A stretch of DNA of 64,000 nt from Streptomyces katrae (GCF_000717655.1 NZ_JNZY01000009.1:62001-126000); one strand, 5' to 3'; shown: positions 19,618 to 28,098, numbered from the stretch's first letter. Notes: generated by a model not told the origin, from the letters alone. Translations and numbers: made by a program.

Positions 19618-20405
19618 GAGGTCAGCAGCTCCGTGGTGGTCACCGCGCGCAGCTTGCGGCGCGCGAGTTCTTCGAGGAGGGGCGGCATCGCGTCGACCGT
19701 GTCCGCGTAGCCGAAGTGCAGGCTCACCACCGATCCGCTGCGGATCGTCCCGGTGACGGTGCGGATGACGGCCGCGGCGCCGGGCGAGGTGAAGTCGAGG
19801 GAGTCCACGTCGTACGACAGGACGTGCGGGTAGCCCGCCCGCCGGGCCAGCTTCGTGACGAGGGGGGTGGCGTACTGGGTCTGGGAGGGCCGGAACCAGG
19901 GACCGATGGAGCCGGTGAGCCGCTTGAGCCGCTGGGCGCAGCCGGTGATCTCGGCATAGGCCTCCGCCTCGGGCAGGTCGTTGATCGCGAGGTGGCGCTG
20001 GGTGTGGTTGCCGAGCTCATGGCCGCCGTCCAGGACCCGGCGGGCCATGTCCGGGTGGGCGTCGAGCCAGCTGCCGATCGCCAGTACGGTGACCCGCGCG
20101 CCCGCTCTTTCGGCCTCGGCCAGTACGGCCCGGGCGATGGCGGGGTCCCCGTTGCCGTGGAAGGTGAGGGCGACCCGGGGGCGGTCGCGCGGACCGTGCC
20201 CGATCTCGTCGGGCTGCCCGGGGAACCGGCGCGGGGCGGGCGCGACCGCCCGGCCGGCGCGTGCGGCCGGCCCGGTGGCCGGGGCGGCCTTGGCCGGGGG
20301 CGCGGAGGGGGCCGGGCCGCCGGCGCCGCAGGCGGCGGTGAGGGCGCCGACGGCGACCGCCGCGCCGGCGCGGAGGGCGGATCGGCGGTCCGGGTAGCAG
20401 AGCAC
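19614..20405 (-). CDS. Polysaccharide deacetylase-like (NodB-fold) lipoprotein
   Basis: A 263-residue NodB-fold protein. I start at GTG 20405, giving a twin-arginine-like RRSALRAGAAVAVGALTAAC signal with a lipobox; the frame stays open 38 codons further up, but that part lacks signal features. The fold shows HELGNHTQRH (metal-binding HxxxH, near 140), RPSQTQY, DVDSLDF and VVSLHFG. Motif 1 is altered: TFHGNGDP where classic members have TFDDGP, so one metal/catalytic Asp is replaced. Members with this variant may still be active or may only bind glycan. Coupled to the downstream propeller lipoprotein. Confidence 0.75.
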   Translation of the reverse strand: MLCYPDRRSALRAGAAVAVGALTAACGAGGPAPSAPPAKAAPATGPAARAGRAVAPAPRRFPGQPDEIGHGPRDRPRVALTFHGNGDPAIARAVLAEAERAGARVTVLAIGSWLDAHPDMARRVLDGGHELGNHTQRHLAINDLPEAEAYAEITGCAQRLKRLTGSIGPWFRPSQTQYATPLVTKLARRAGYPHVLSYDVDSLDFTSPGAAAVIRTVTGTIRSGSVVSLHFGYADTVDAMPPLLEELARRKLRAVTTTELLTS

Positions 20406-20623
20406 TCGCCCATTTAAGTGGGGAATGACCCCGAAGATAACGATTGACCCAATTCGGGACCTTCCCCGCAGTGCACCCACACGAGGGAGTGTCCGGTTTG
20501 CGATCAACGAATCACACACAGCGGTGGATAGTTATTCATTGATTGTGAGGCGAGTGGCTCACCTCACCTAGGATTTAGCTGGAAACTCTTAGTATTTGCA
20601 CACTTATGTCCAAGTTGGGACTT

Positions 20624-20652
20624 TTGGCGTTTGGTCGCCCGTCTGCCATAGT
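20624..20652 (+). promoter_or_regulatory. Candidate vegetative promoter, rightward
   Basis: TTGGCG at 20624-20629, a 17-base spacer, and CATAGT at 20647-20652 fit the main Streptomyces sigma-factor pattern. It points right, into the hairpin cluster and antisense to the next gene, so a short RNA would be its only product. Prediction by eye only. Confidence 0.35.
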
Positions 20653-20692
20653 CGGAATCACGACTTCCCCATTGACCCGAGCGAAGTCGCCA

Positions 20693-20725
20693 CGCCGAGG
20701 ATCACACCCCCTTCGATCCTCGGCG
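20693..20725. terminator. Hairpin, possible end of a short transcript
   Basis: A perfect 11-bp stem (20693-20703 with 20715-20725) and an 11-base loop. It could end a transcript from the candidate promoter at 20624, or be a second terminator for the leftward ATPase gene. Confidence 0.5.
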
Positions 20726-20731
20726 CACCCA

Positions 20732-20774
20732 TGAAGCCCCCACGACGCCCCATCAACGGCGGCCGGGGGCTTCA
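20732..20774 (-). terminator. Terminator of the anti-sigma-type ATPase gene
   Basis: A 10-bp perfect stem (20732-20741 with 20765-20774) lies 15 bases beyond the leftward stop at 20789, with a 23-base loop that can partly pair. Confidence 0.65.
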
Positions 20775-20788
20775 GGCGTTGCGGGGAG

Positions 20789-21292
20789 TCAGCGGTCGGC
20801 CACCCGCATCTCGAACCAGGTGATCTTGCCGCGCGGCAGCAGGTCGGCGCCCCAGCGGTCGGAGAGCTTGTCGACGAGGAAGAGCCCCCGGCCGGTGGTG
20901 TCCATCTCGTGGACCGGCATCAGACAGGGCAGCCCGCGCGAGGGATCGCGCACCTCGACCCGGATCCAGCCGCGCCGCCGCAGCATCCGTAAGCCGAAGG
21001 AGCGGGCGCCGGTGTGGCGGACCGCGTTGCCGACGAGCTCCGAGACCAGCAGTACGGTGTGCTCGGACACCTGCGGGGAGAAACCCCAGAAGCGGATCAC
21101 CACGTACCGGGCGAGCCGGCGGGCCGTGCTCGCCGACTCGGGCATGGACGGGAGCGTCACTTCCGCCTCGGACGGATTGCCGTACAACTCCAGTGCCTTG
21201 AGACCTTGTTCATCCTCAAGAGCCGCCGTCAGCCGTACGGCGGAAGCGCTGCTGCGCTGCCGCGGCTGTTCCACACCCTCCAGGCCCGCCAT
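20789..21292 (-). CDS. Anti-sigma-factor-type ATP-binding protein (HATPase_c)
   Basis: A 167-residue RsbW/SpoIIAB-like single-domain ATPase. The N-box is SELVGNAVRHTGA and the G-box is TTGRGLFLVDKLSDRWG; SASTARRLARYVV is the usual first helix. Streptomyces has dozens of these, acting as anti-sigma factors or kinases of anti-anti-sigma proteins; the partner is not in the window. I start at ATG 21292 (MAGLEG); 54 further open codons upstream look non-coding. Codon 101 is TTA (20992-20990), the rare leucine codon read by the bldA tRNA, so translation may be restricted to late growth. Confidence 0.82.
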   Translation of the reverse strand: MAGLEGVEQPRQRSSASAVRLTAALEDEQGLKALELYGNPSEAEVTLPSMPESASTARRLARYVVIRFWGFSPQVSEHTVLLVSELVGNAVRHTGARSFGLRMLRRRGWIRVEVRDPSRGLPCLMPVHEMDTTGRGLFLVDKLSDRWGADLLPRGKITWFEMRVADR

Positions 21293-21520
21293 GAACCCAT
21301 CATGGACGGCCGATACGCCCGTCCGGGCCGTTCCGCAGGAAAACACCCCCCGGAATGGTCGATTCCAAGGGGGCGTCCCGTCATATGCGTTGGGCAACCG
21401 GAAGCCCGCGGAACCACCCTGATCTGCAGTGACACATCGCTCCCGGACGATCACCCCGAGTGGATCTCCACAGCTCCTTAAGGTTGTTTTAAGGCCTGGC
21501 TAATCCACCCCCAGGGAGGA

Positions 21521-22288
21521 CTAGAGGAACTTCGCCTTGCCGGGGCCCTCCTCGACGAAGCTGCGCATGCCGCGCTCGCGGTCCTCGGTGGCGAACAGGC
21601 CCGCGAACCAGTTGCGTTCGATGGTCAGGCCGGTGTCGATGTCCGCCTCCAGACCCGCGTCCACGCACTCCTTGGCGGCGCGCAGCGCGATCGCCGGACC
21701 CTGGGCGAGCTTGGCGGCCCAGGCGTGCGCCTGCTCGTACACCTCCGCGGCGGGTACGACCCGGTCCACGAGCCCGAGCGTGAGCGCCTCGTCGGCCTTG
21801 ACCATGCGGCCGGTGAAGATCAGGTCCTTTGCCCTGGACGGGCCGATCAGCCGGGACAGCCGCTGGGTGCCGCCGGCGCCGGGGATCAGGCCGAGCAGGA
21901 TCTCGGGCTGGCCGAGCTTCGCGTTGTCGGCGGCGATCCGGTAGTCGGCGCACAGCGCGAGCTCGCAGCCGCCGCCCAGGGCGTAGCCGGTGACGGCGGC
22001 GACGACGGGCTTGGGGATGCGCGCCACGGCCGTGAAGGCGTCCTGGAGCGCGCGGGACCGGGCGACCATGGCCGCGTGGTCCATCGTCTGCATCTCCTTG
22101 ATGTCCGCGCCGGCCGCGAACACCTTCTCGCCGCCGTAGATGATCACCGCACGGACGTCGGCCCGGTCGGTGGCCTCCACGGCGAGCTCGCGCAGCCGGT
22201 CCTGGGTGGCGATGTCCAGGGCGTTCATGGGAGGCCGGTCCAGGCGGAGGGTGCCGACGCCTTCGGAGACTTCGAGAGAGAGGGTCAT
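21521..22288 (-). CDS. Enoyl-CoA hydratase/isomerase family protein
   Basis: A 255-residue crotonase-fold enzyme, likely enoyl-CoA hydratase of fatty-acid or amino-acid degradation. The first oxyanion-hole segment is FAAGADIKEM (about 57-66), the second ALGGGCELALCAD (about 102-114), and the catalytic-Glu region PEILLGLIPGAGGTQRL is intact. The C-terminal helix ends ERGMRSFVEEGPGKAKF, typical of the FadB-like hydratase group. It stands alone, so the pathway is unknown. The 228 bases between this gene and the ATPase start (21293-21520) contain only short AT-rich runs and a weak palindrome near 21482-21500. Confidence 0.88.
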   Translation of the reverse strand: MTLSLEVSEGVGTLRLDRPPMNALDIATQDRLRELAVEATDRADVRAVIIYGGEKVFAAGADIKEMQTMDHAAMVARSRALQDAFTAVARIPKPVVAAVTGYALGGGCELALCADYRIAADNAKLGQPEILLGLIPGAGGTQRLSRLIGPSRAKDLIFTGRMVKADEALTLGLVDRVVPAAEVYEQAHAWAAKLAQGPAIALRAAKECVDAGLEADIDTGLTIERNWFAGLFATEDRERGMRSFVEEGPGKAKFL

Positions 22289-22317
22289 ACGCGAAAGGTT
22301 AGCGGCGGTTAACGGGA

Positions 22318-22354
22318 AGTGGCCCGGTGCTGTGGGTCACAGCACCGGGCCACT
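22318..22354. terminator. Terminator beyond the first L,D-transpeptidase gene
   Basis: A perfect 17-bp stem (22318-22334 with 22338-22354) with a three-base loop, the strongest hairpin in the window. It lies 21 bases past the stop of the leftward transpeptidase gene and ahead of the enoyl-CoA hydratase promoter. Confidence 0.9.
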
Positions 22355-22374
22355 CGACTACGTACGGGAGGGGA

Positions 22375-23604
22375 CTACTTGATCCACTCGGCCCAGTCCA
22401 TGTTCCAGCCGTTGAGGCCGTTGTCCGGGGCGATCTGCTTGTCCTTGGAGTTCTTCACGATGACGACGTCACCGATCAGCGACTCGTTGAAGAACCACGC
22501 GGCGGGCTGGTTGCCGTCGCCCGCACCGCGGACGTCCTTGAGGCCCACGCAGCCGTGGCTGACGTTCTCGGAGCCGAACGTGCCCGAGGAGGCCCAGTAG
22601 TTGCCGTGGACGAAGGTGCCCGACTGCGACAGGCGCATGGCGTGCGGGACGTCCGAGATGTCGTACTCGCCGCCGAAGCCGACGGTCGCGCCGTTCATCC
22701 GGGTCACCTTGTACTTCTCGCTGATGACCATCTGCCCGTTGTACGTGGTCGTCGACGGGGCGCCCGCGGTGATCGGGACGTTCTTGAGCACCTGGCCGTC
22801 GCGGACGACCTGCATCGTGTGCTCGCTCGCGTCGACCGTGGAGACCTGCGAGCGGCCGATGGTGAAGGTGACCGTACGGGTCTGCTTGCCGTAGACGCCG
22901 GGACGGCCCTCGACCCCGTCCAGGGCGATCTTCACGGTGACCTTGGTGCCCGCGGCCCAGTACTTCTCGGGGCGGAAGTCGAGGCGGTCGTTGCCGAACC
23001 AGTGGCCCTCGACCGGCACGGACGGCTCGGCCGTCACCGTGATGGCCTTCTCGACGGCCTCGGGGTTGGTGATGCCGCGGGTGAAGTTGAACGACACCGG
23101 CATGCCCACGCCGACGGTCTCGCCGTCCTCGGGCGTGTAGTGGCCGACGAAGGTGTTGGTCGGGGTCAGGGTGGTGAACGTGGTGTCCTTGGCGGACTCC
23201 CGGCCGGCCTCGTCCTTGGCGACGGCGTGCACCTTGTACTCGGTGGCGGCGGCCAGATTGCGGGCGGGCTCCCAGCTCGCGCCGTCCGCGGCGAGCTTGC
23301 CGTCGACGGCGTTGCCCTTGGTGTCGGCGACGGTCACAGTGGTCAGCTTGCCGCCGGTGCTGGTTATCTTCAGGATGCCGCTGGTGGCGACCTCCTTGGC
23401 ACCGTCGTCCGGCTTGACGCTGACGACGGCCTTGGACGCCTCGGTACCGGTCTTGCCGCCCCCGCCGCCCCCAGCGTTGTCGCCGCCTCCGCCGCCGGTG
23501 TTGCCGCCTCCGCTGCACGCGCTCGTGAGCAGCAGTGCCGCTCCGAGCAGGAGGGCCGGCAGGCCGGTGCGGCGGGCGCGGCCGCGTATCGGCTGCACGT
23601 TCAC
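22375..23604 (-). CDS. L,D-transpeptidase lipoprotein (YkuD domain), copy 1
   Basis: Cell-wall cross-linking enzyme, 409 residues, forming 3-3 peptide bridges. A lipoprotein signal ends LLLTSAC, then a Gly-rich linker. Two Ig-like domains follow (about 60-270), as in mycobacterial LdtMt2, then the YkuD domain, with its catalytic motif SHGCVGLKD and nucleophile Cys352, and the upstream HGNY histidine. GTG 23604 is chosen for GGGGAGA six bases before it; ATG 23619 is the alternative. With this start its length equals that of copy 2. Terminated by the 22318-22354 hairpin. Confidence 0.93.
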   Translation of the reverse strand: MNVQPIRGRARRTGLPALLLGAALLLTSACSGGGNTGGGGGDNAGGGGGGKTGTEASKAVVSVKPDDGAKEVATSGILKITSTGGKLTTVTVADTKGNAVDGKLAADGASWEPARNLAAATEYKVHAVAKDEAGRESAKDTTFTTLTPTNTFVGHYTPEDGETVGVGMPVSFNFTRGITNPEAVEKAITVTAEPSVPVEGHWFGNDRLDFRPEKYWAAGTKVTVKIALDGVEGRPGVYGKQTRTVTFTIGRSQVSTVDASEHTMQVVRDGQVLKNVPITAGAPSTTTYNGQMVISEKYKVTRMNGATVGFGGEYDISDVPHAMRLSQSGTFVHGNYWASSGTFGSENVSHGCVGLKDVRGAGDGNQPAAWFFNESLIGDVVIVKNSKDKQIAPDNGLNGWNMDWAEWIK

Positions 23605-23760
23605 TCTTGTTCTCCCCATGTCCCCCGCGCGCGGACAGTCGCGCGCTTGCCGACAGGAAATCACATGGGGGGATCACGAAGAGAAACGGTCTTGTCACCG
23701 TTCCGTCCCAAGAAGGGGGAAGGACCGGCGTGTCGCGCGGAGCCTGCGGTTCCGGGGGCG

Positions 23761-24990
23761 TCAGCCGAGGGCGGAGCCCGCGACCCAGTGCGCCCAGTCC
23801 ATGTTCCAGCCGCCCAGCCCGTTGTTCGGGGCCACCGTCTTGTCCTGCGAGTTGACGACCTCCACCACGTCCCCGACGAGGGTCCGGTCGAAGAACCAGC
23901 CGGCCGGGGTGTCCGAACCGCCGCCCCTGTCGTCGCGCAGCCCCACGCAGCCGTGGCTGGTGTTGGTGGAGCCGAAGGTGTCGGGGCTGGCCCAGTAGTT
24001 CCCGTGCAGGAAGGTCCCGGAGGTGGTGAGCCGCATGGCGTGCGGGACGTCGGGGATGTCGTACTCGCCGCCGAAGCCGACGGTCTGGCCGTTCATCCGG
24101 GTCACGTCGAACATCTCCAGCACCACCATCTTCCCGTTGTAGGTGGTGTTCTTGGGCGCTCCGGCGCTGATCGGGAGGGTGGAGATCAGCTTCCCGTCGC
24201 GGCGGACCTCCATCGTGTGCGCCTCGGCGTCCACGGTGGAGACCTGGGAGCGGCCGACGGTGAAGGTGACGGCCTTGTCCTGGATGCCGTACGAGCCGGG
24301 CGCGCCCTGCACGTCCCGCAGGTTCATCGTGACGGTGACCTCGGTGCCGGCCTTCCAGTACTCCTTGGGCCGGAAGTCGAGGCGCTCGTGGCCGAACCAG
24401 TGGCCGACGACCTCCACCGGGGGCTTGGAGGTGACGGTGATGGCCCGCTCGACGTCGGCGCGGTTCTCGATCGACCGGTTGAAGTTGAAGGAGATGATCA
24501 TGCCGGTGCCGACGGTGGAGCGGTTCTCGGGCTTGAAGTAGCCGATGAACCGCTCCTCGGGGACGTAGGTGGTGAAGGTGGTGTGCCGGGCCTGGCGGCG
24601 GTCGTGCCCGTCGAGGGCGACCGCGTCCACGGTGTACTTGGCGGCGAGCGCGAGTTTGCCGCCCGCCAGGTCGGGGCTCCAGCTGAGGCCGTCGGGGGCG
24701 ATGGAGCCGGGAACGCGCTCCTCCTGGGCGTCCTCGACCTTGGTGACCACGACCCGCTCGAGGCGGCCCTCGGGCACTCTGACCGTCAGCGGGCCTTCGG
24801 CCGGGACCCCCTTGGCGTTGTCCTCGGGGGTGATCCGGATGGCCTCGTCGGGCGACCGGGGTTTGCCGGGGAGCTGGATCTCGACCGGGGAACCGCCGCT
24901 CCCGGTGCATCCGGCCAGGCCGCCCAGCAGGGCCGCCCATGCCGCCACGGCGGCCAAGCCCGCCCCTGCCCGCCTCGTCAGAAGTGTCAC
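23761..24990 (-). CDS. L,D-transpeptidase lipoprotein (YkuD domain), copy 2
   Basis: Paralogue of the neighbouring gene, also 409 residues with the start at GTG 24990 (GGAGG just upstream). The signal ends LGGLAGC. Two Ig-like domains are followed by YkuD with SHGCVGLRD, nucleophile Cys348, and FLHGNYW. The block between the two Ig domains and YkuD (NRSIENRADVERAITVTSKP here, NFTRGITNPEAVEKAITVTA in copy 1) shows clear homology along the length, so this is a tandem duplication with later divergence. The 156-bp gap between copies may hold a promoter for copy 1. Confidence 0.92.
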   Translation of the reverse strand: MTLLTRRAGAGLAAVAAWAALLGGLAGCTGSGGSPVEIQLPGKPRSPDEAIRITPEDNAKGVPAEGPLTVRVPEGRLERVVVTKVEDAQEERVPGSIAPDGLSWSPDLAGGKLALAAKYTVDAVALDGHDRRQARHTTFTTYVPEERFIGYFKPENRSTVGTGMIISFNFNRSIENRADVERAITVTSKPPVEVVGHWFGHERLDFRPKEYWKAGTEVTVTMNLRDVQGAPGSYGIQDKAVTFTVGRSQVSTVDAEAHTMEVRRDGKLISTLPISAGAPKNTTYNGKMVVLEMFDVTRMNGQTVGFGGEYDIPDVPHAMRLTTSGTFLHGNYWASPDTFGSTNTSHGCVGLRDDRGGGSDTPAGWFFDRTLVGDVVEVVNSQDKTVAPNNGLGGWNMDWAHWVAGSALG

Positions 24991-25164
24991 GATCCCTCCA
25001 ACGACCGGCCCCCTCCGGGGGAAACGTGAGCGCGGGCCACGTTCCGGGCAGATCTCTCCGGGCAGAACAGTGGGAAGGACCAGACGGGGGCGGGCCCAGG
25101 CCGGGACGCCGGGGCCGCACTCTCCCCTACCCCCGCCGGTACCCAGGAGCCGTGGAGGCGGGCA

Positions 25165-27462
25165 GTGTCGAGCGCAGCCGAGCAAGAGGCGGTGGTTACC
25201 GCCGCCATGGAGTCAGTGACCTCAGTGGAGTCGCCCGCCCCGCACGTCAACGGGCAGAGGAGCGGGCCGGTGGTCCTGGGCCGCGAGCCGGCCTTACGGG
25301 CCGTCACGCGCCCGGGGCCCCCGGTGTGGCCGGGTTCCTCGCACCCGCTCGGGGCGCGTTTTCGCACCGGCCCCGACGGGACGGCGGGCACGAACTTCGC
25401 GCTGTGGGCCCAGGGCGCGGAGGCGGTGGAGCTGTGCCTCTTCGACGCGGAGGGCGCCGAGACCCGCTGTGCGCTGACCGAGCTGACGCACGAGATCTGG
25501 CACGGCTTCCTGCCCGGCGTGCGCCCCGGGCAGCGGTACGGGTTCCGGGTGCACGGCCGCTGGGACCCGTGGACGGGGGCCCGGTTCAATCCGGCGAAGC
25601 TGCTGCTGGACCCGTACGCGCGGGCCGTCGACGGGGACTTCACGCTGCCGCCGGAGGTGTACGGGCACGTCCGCGACTGGCCGCAGCAGTACATCGCGGA
25701 CACCGTGCGCGACGACCGCGACTCGGCGCCGTACGTCCCCAAGGGGGTCGTGGTCCACGATGACGACGACTGGGCGGACGACGTCCGGCCGAAGACCCCG
25801 TGGGCCGATTCGGTGATCTACGAGCTCCACGTGCGCGGGTTCACGATGGGCCATCCGGGTGTTCCCGAGGAGCTGAGGGGCACGTACGCGGGCCTCGCCC
25901 ATCCGGCGGCGGTCGAACACCTGACCAGGCTCGGGGTGACGGCGGTCGAACTGCTGCCGGTGCACCAGTTCGCGCACGAGGACCACCTGCTGCGCCGGGG
26001 CCTGCGCAACTACTGGGGCTACAACTCGATCGGGTACTTCGCCCCGCACGCCGGCTACTCCTCGTCCGGTACGGCCGGGCAGCAGGTCGGCGAGTTCAAG
26101 CGGATGGTGAAGGCCCTGCACGCGGCCGGGATCGAGGTCATCCTCGACGTGGTCTACAACCACACGGCGGAGGCGGGCGAGCTGGGCCCGACGCTCTCAC
26201 TGCGCGGCATCGACAACCGGGGCTACTACCGGCTCCAGCCGGACCAGCGCCGGTACGCCGACTACACGGGCTGCGGGAACACCCTGCACGCCGGGCGGCC
26301 GCACGTGCTGCGCCTCATCACGGACTCCTTGCGCTACTGGGTCACGGAGATGGGGGTGGACGGCTTCCGCTTCGACCTGGCGGCGGCGCTGGCCCGCTCG
26401 ATGCACGACGTGGACATGCTCTCGCCGTTCCTCGCGGTCATCGCCCAGGACCCGGTGCTGCGGCGGGTCAAGCTGATCGCCGAGCCGTGGGACGTGGGCT
26501 CGGGCGGCTACCAGGTGGGGGCGTTCCCGCCGCTGTGGACGGAGTGGAACGACCGGTACCGGGATGCCGTACGGGACTTCTGGCGGGGCGCGCTTCCGGA
26601 CGTACGGGATCTGGGGTACCGGCTGTCGGGCTCGAGCGATCTGTACGCGTGGGGCGGGCGGCGGCCGTACGCCTCGGTGAACTTCGTGACGGCGCACGAC
26701 GGGTTCACCCTGCGCGACCTGGTGTCGTACGAGCGCAAGCACAACGAGGCCAACGGGGAGGCGGGCCGCGACGGGACCAACGACAACCGCTCGTGGAACT
26801 GCGGGGCCGAAGGGGAGACGGACGACGTCCGGATCGGGGAGCTGCGGCGGCGGCAGCTGCGCAACCTGCTGACCACGCTGCTGCTGTCCACCGGGGTGCC
26901 GATGCTGGTCGCCGGGGACGAGTTCGGGCGGACGCAGGGCGGCAACAACAACGCGTACTGCCAGGACAACGAGACGGGATGGGTGGACTGGTCGCTGCTG
27001 GAGGACCCAGCCTGGCGGGAGCTGTGCGCGCTGGCCGCGCGGCTGGTGGCGCTGCGCCAGGAGCATCCGGTGCTGCGCCGGCGGGCGTTCTTCTCGGGGC
27101 GGCCGCAGGGCGCGGACGGGCTGCGGGACCTGGCCTGGTTCACGCCGGCGGGCGCGGAGATGACCGAGCGGGACTGGTACGCGCCGGCCGCCGCGCTCGG
27201 GATGTACCTGTCGGGGCGGGACATCCCGGGGCGCGACGAGCAGGGGCGGCAGGTGACCGACGACAGCTTCCTGGCGCTGCTGCACGCCGGGGACCGGCCG
27301 GTGGCGTGGGTGCTGCCGGACGCGCCCTGGGCGGCCGGGTACGAACTGGTGCTGGACACCGCGCGGGAGGACCAGGCGGCGCCTCCCGGCACCCGGTTCC
27401 GGGGCGGGGAGACCCTGACGGTGCCGGCCCGGTCGGTCCTGCTGCTGCGGGTGGTGGACTGA
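25165..27462 (+). CDS. glgX: Glycogen debranching enzyme GlgX
   Basis: GH13 isoamylase-type debranching enzyme, 765 residues, which cleaves alpha-1,6 branches in glycogen. N-terminal CBM48 at about 60-160 (HPLGARFRTGPDGT, FALWAQGAEAVELCLFD); catalytic barrel with DVVYNHTAE, nucleophile Asp404 in GFRFDLAAA, acid/base Glu440 in LIAEPWD, and NFVTAHDGFT. GTG 25165 is supported by GGAGG six bases upstream. Codon 44 is TTA (25294-25296), so translation should need the bldA leucine tRNA. It lies 30 kb from the glgE cluster and serves the same polymer. Confidence 0.96.
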   Translation: MSSAAEQEAVVTAAMESVTSVESPAPHVNGQRSGPVVLGREPALRAVTRPGPPVWPGSSHPLGARFRTGPDGTAGTNFALWAQGAEAVELCLFDAEGAETRCALTELTHEIWHGFLPGVRPGQRYGFRVHGRWDPWTGARFNPAKLLLDPYARAVDGDFTLPPEVYGHVRDWPQQYIADTVRDDRDSAPYVPKGVVVHDDDDWADDVRPKTPWADSVIYELHVRGFTMGHPGVPEELRGTYAGLAHPAAVEHLTRLGVTAVELLPVHQFAHEDHLLRRGLRNYWGYNSIGYFAPHAGYSSSGTAGQQVGEFKRMVKALHAAGIEVILDVVYNHTAEAGELGPTLSLRGIDNRGYYRLQPDQRRYADYTGCGNTLHAGRPHVLRLITDSLRYWVTEMGVDGFRFDLAAALARSMHDVDMLSPFLAVIAQDPVLRRVKLIAEPWDVGSGGYQVGAFPPLWTEWNDRYRDAVRDFWRGALPDVRDLGYRLSGSSDLYAWGGRRPYASVNFVTAHDGFTLRDLVSYERKHNEANGEAGRDGTNDNRSWNCGAEGETDDVRIGELRRRQLRNLLTTLLLSTGVPMLVAGDEFGRTQGGNNNAYCQDNETGWVDWSLLEDPAWRELCALAARLVALRQEHPVLRRRAFFSGRPQGADGLRDLAWFTPAGAEMTERDWYAPAAALGMYLSGRDIPGRDEQGRQVTDDSFLALLHAGDRPVAWVLPDAPWAAGYELVLDTAREDQAAPPGTRFRGGETLTVPARSVLLLRVVD

Positions 27463-27512
27463 GGGGGCGCGGCGCGCGGGCCGGAGGGCGGAGGGGACGG
27501 GCGTAACGGCCG

Positions 27513-28025
27513 CTACTTCTCCTGCTTCTCCTCGACGTGCCGCAGCATCCGCTTGAGGAGGGCGGAGAGTGCGGCCCGCTCCCCGTCGTCGAGGGGGTCG
27601 ACCATCTCGGCCTCGGCGATGCCGCGCCAGCGCATGGCGTCGGTCCAGCGCCGGTGCCCGTCGTCGGTCAGCTCCACGTCGACCCGGCGCCGGTCCCCGG
27701 AGGCGCGTACCCGGCGGACCAGCCCCGACTTCTCGAGGGTGTCGAGGCGGCCGGTCATGCCGGCCGGGGAGAGCAGCAGTTCGGCGGCGAGTTCGGCGGA
27801 GGGGGCACGCCAGGGCGTGCCGCGGGAGGCGAGCCGGTGCATGGTCTCGAACTCGAACTCCTGCAGTCCGGTCTCGGCGAGGGCCCGTTCCTTGCCGTAC
27901 TTCACGTGCTTGGCCAGGAGCTGGATCCGCGTGATGACCGCCTCGGTGGGCACGTCGAAGGGGACCTTGCCGCTCCAGCGGGCGATGTGCCGGTCGACCG
28001 AATCCTCGGCGTACTCCGTGTCCAT
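27513..28025 (-). CDS. MarR-family transcriptional regulator
   Basis: A 170-residue MarR-type regulator. The winged helix spans about 50-130: a FETMHRLASRGTPWRAPSAE lead-in, ELLLSPAGMTGRLDTLEKSG as recognition helix region, and RRVRASGDRRRVDVELTDDG as the wing. I start at ATG 28025; the frame continues upstream but would run into the divergent MFS gene. It shares a 73-bp intergenic region with that exporter, in which two palindromes form a likely operator, so it probably represses itself and the transporter. Confidence 0.88.
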   Translation of the reverse strand: MDTEYAEDSVDRHIARWSGKVPFDVPTEAVITRIQLLAKHVKYGKERALAETGLQEFEFETMHRLASRGTPWRAPSAELAAELLLSPAGMTGRLDTLEKSGLVRRVRASGDRRRVDVELTDDGHRRWTDAMRWRGIAEAEMVDPLDDGERAALSALLKRMLRHVEEKQEK

Positions 28026-28056
28026 GGTCGGAAGTATCGCACCCCGGGCGCGATAG

Positions 28057-28083
28057 TTCGTTGACGAATGATTCGCTGGCGAA
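28057..28083. promoter_or_regulatory. Paired palindromic operator between marR and the MFS gene
   Basis: Two 12-base palindromes, TTCGTTGACGAA (28057-28068) and TTCGCTGGCGAA (28072-28083), are separated by three bases, centre to centre 15 bases. Both have TTCG...CGAA arms, the second with five-base arms. Position and symmetry fit binding sites for the divergent MarR protein. Confidence 0.7.
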
Positions 28084-28098
28084 ATATTGTCTGCTGTC

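Larger units (their letters stand above)
20406..20788. other. AT-richer intergenic region with a candidate promoter and hairpins
   Basis: 383 bases, the least GC-rich part of the window. It carries the promoter of the leftward deacetylase/propeller pair (position not resolved), a candidate rightward promoter at 20624-20652, and two strong hairpins at 20693-20725 and 20732-20774. No convincing protein gene is present. Confidence 0.6.

Noticed and set aside
22327..25029. A 900-codon rightward open frame across both L,D-transpeptidase genes.
   Set aside because: It is the antisense of two clear lipoprotein enzymes with intact catalytic motifs; its Val/Gly/Asp-rich product is typical of such shadows.
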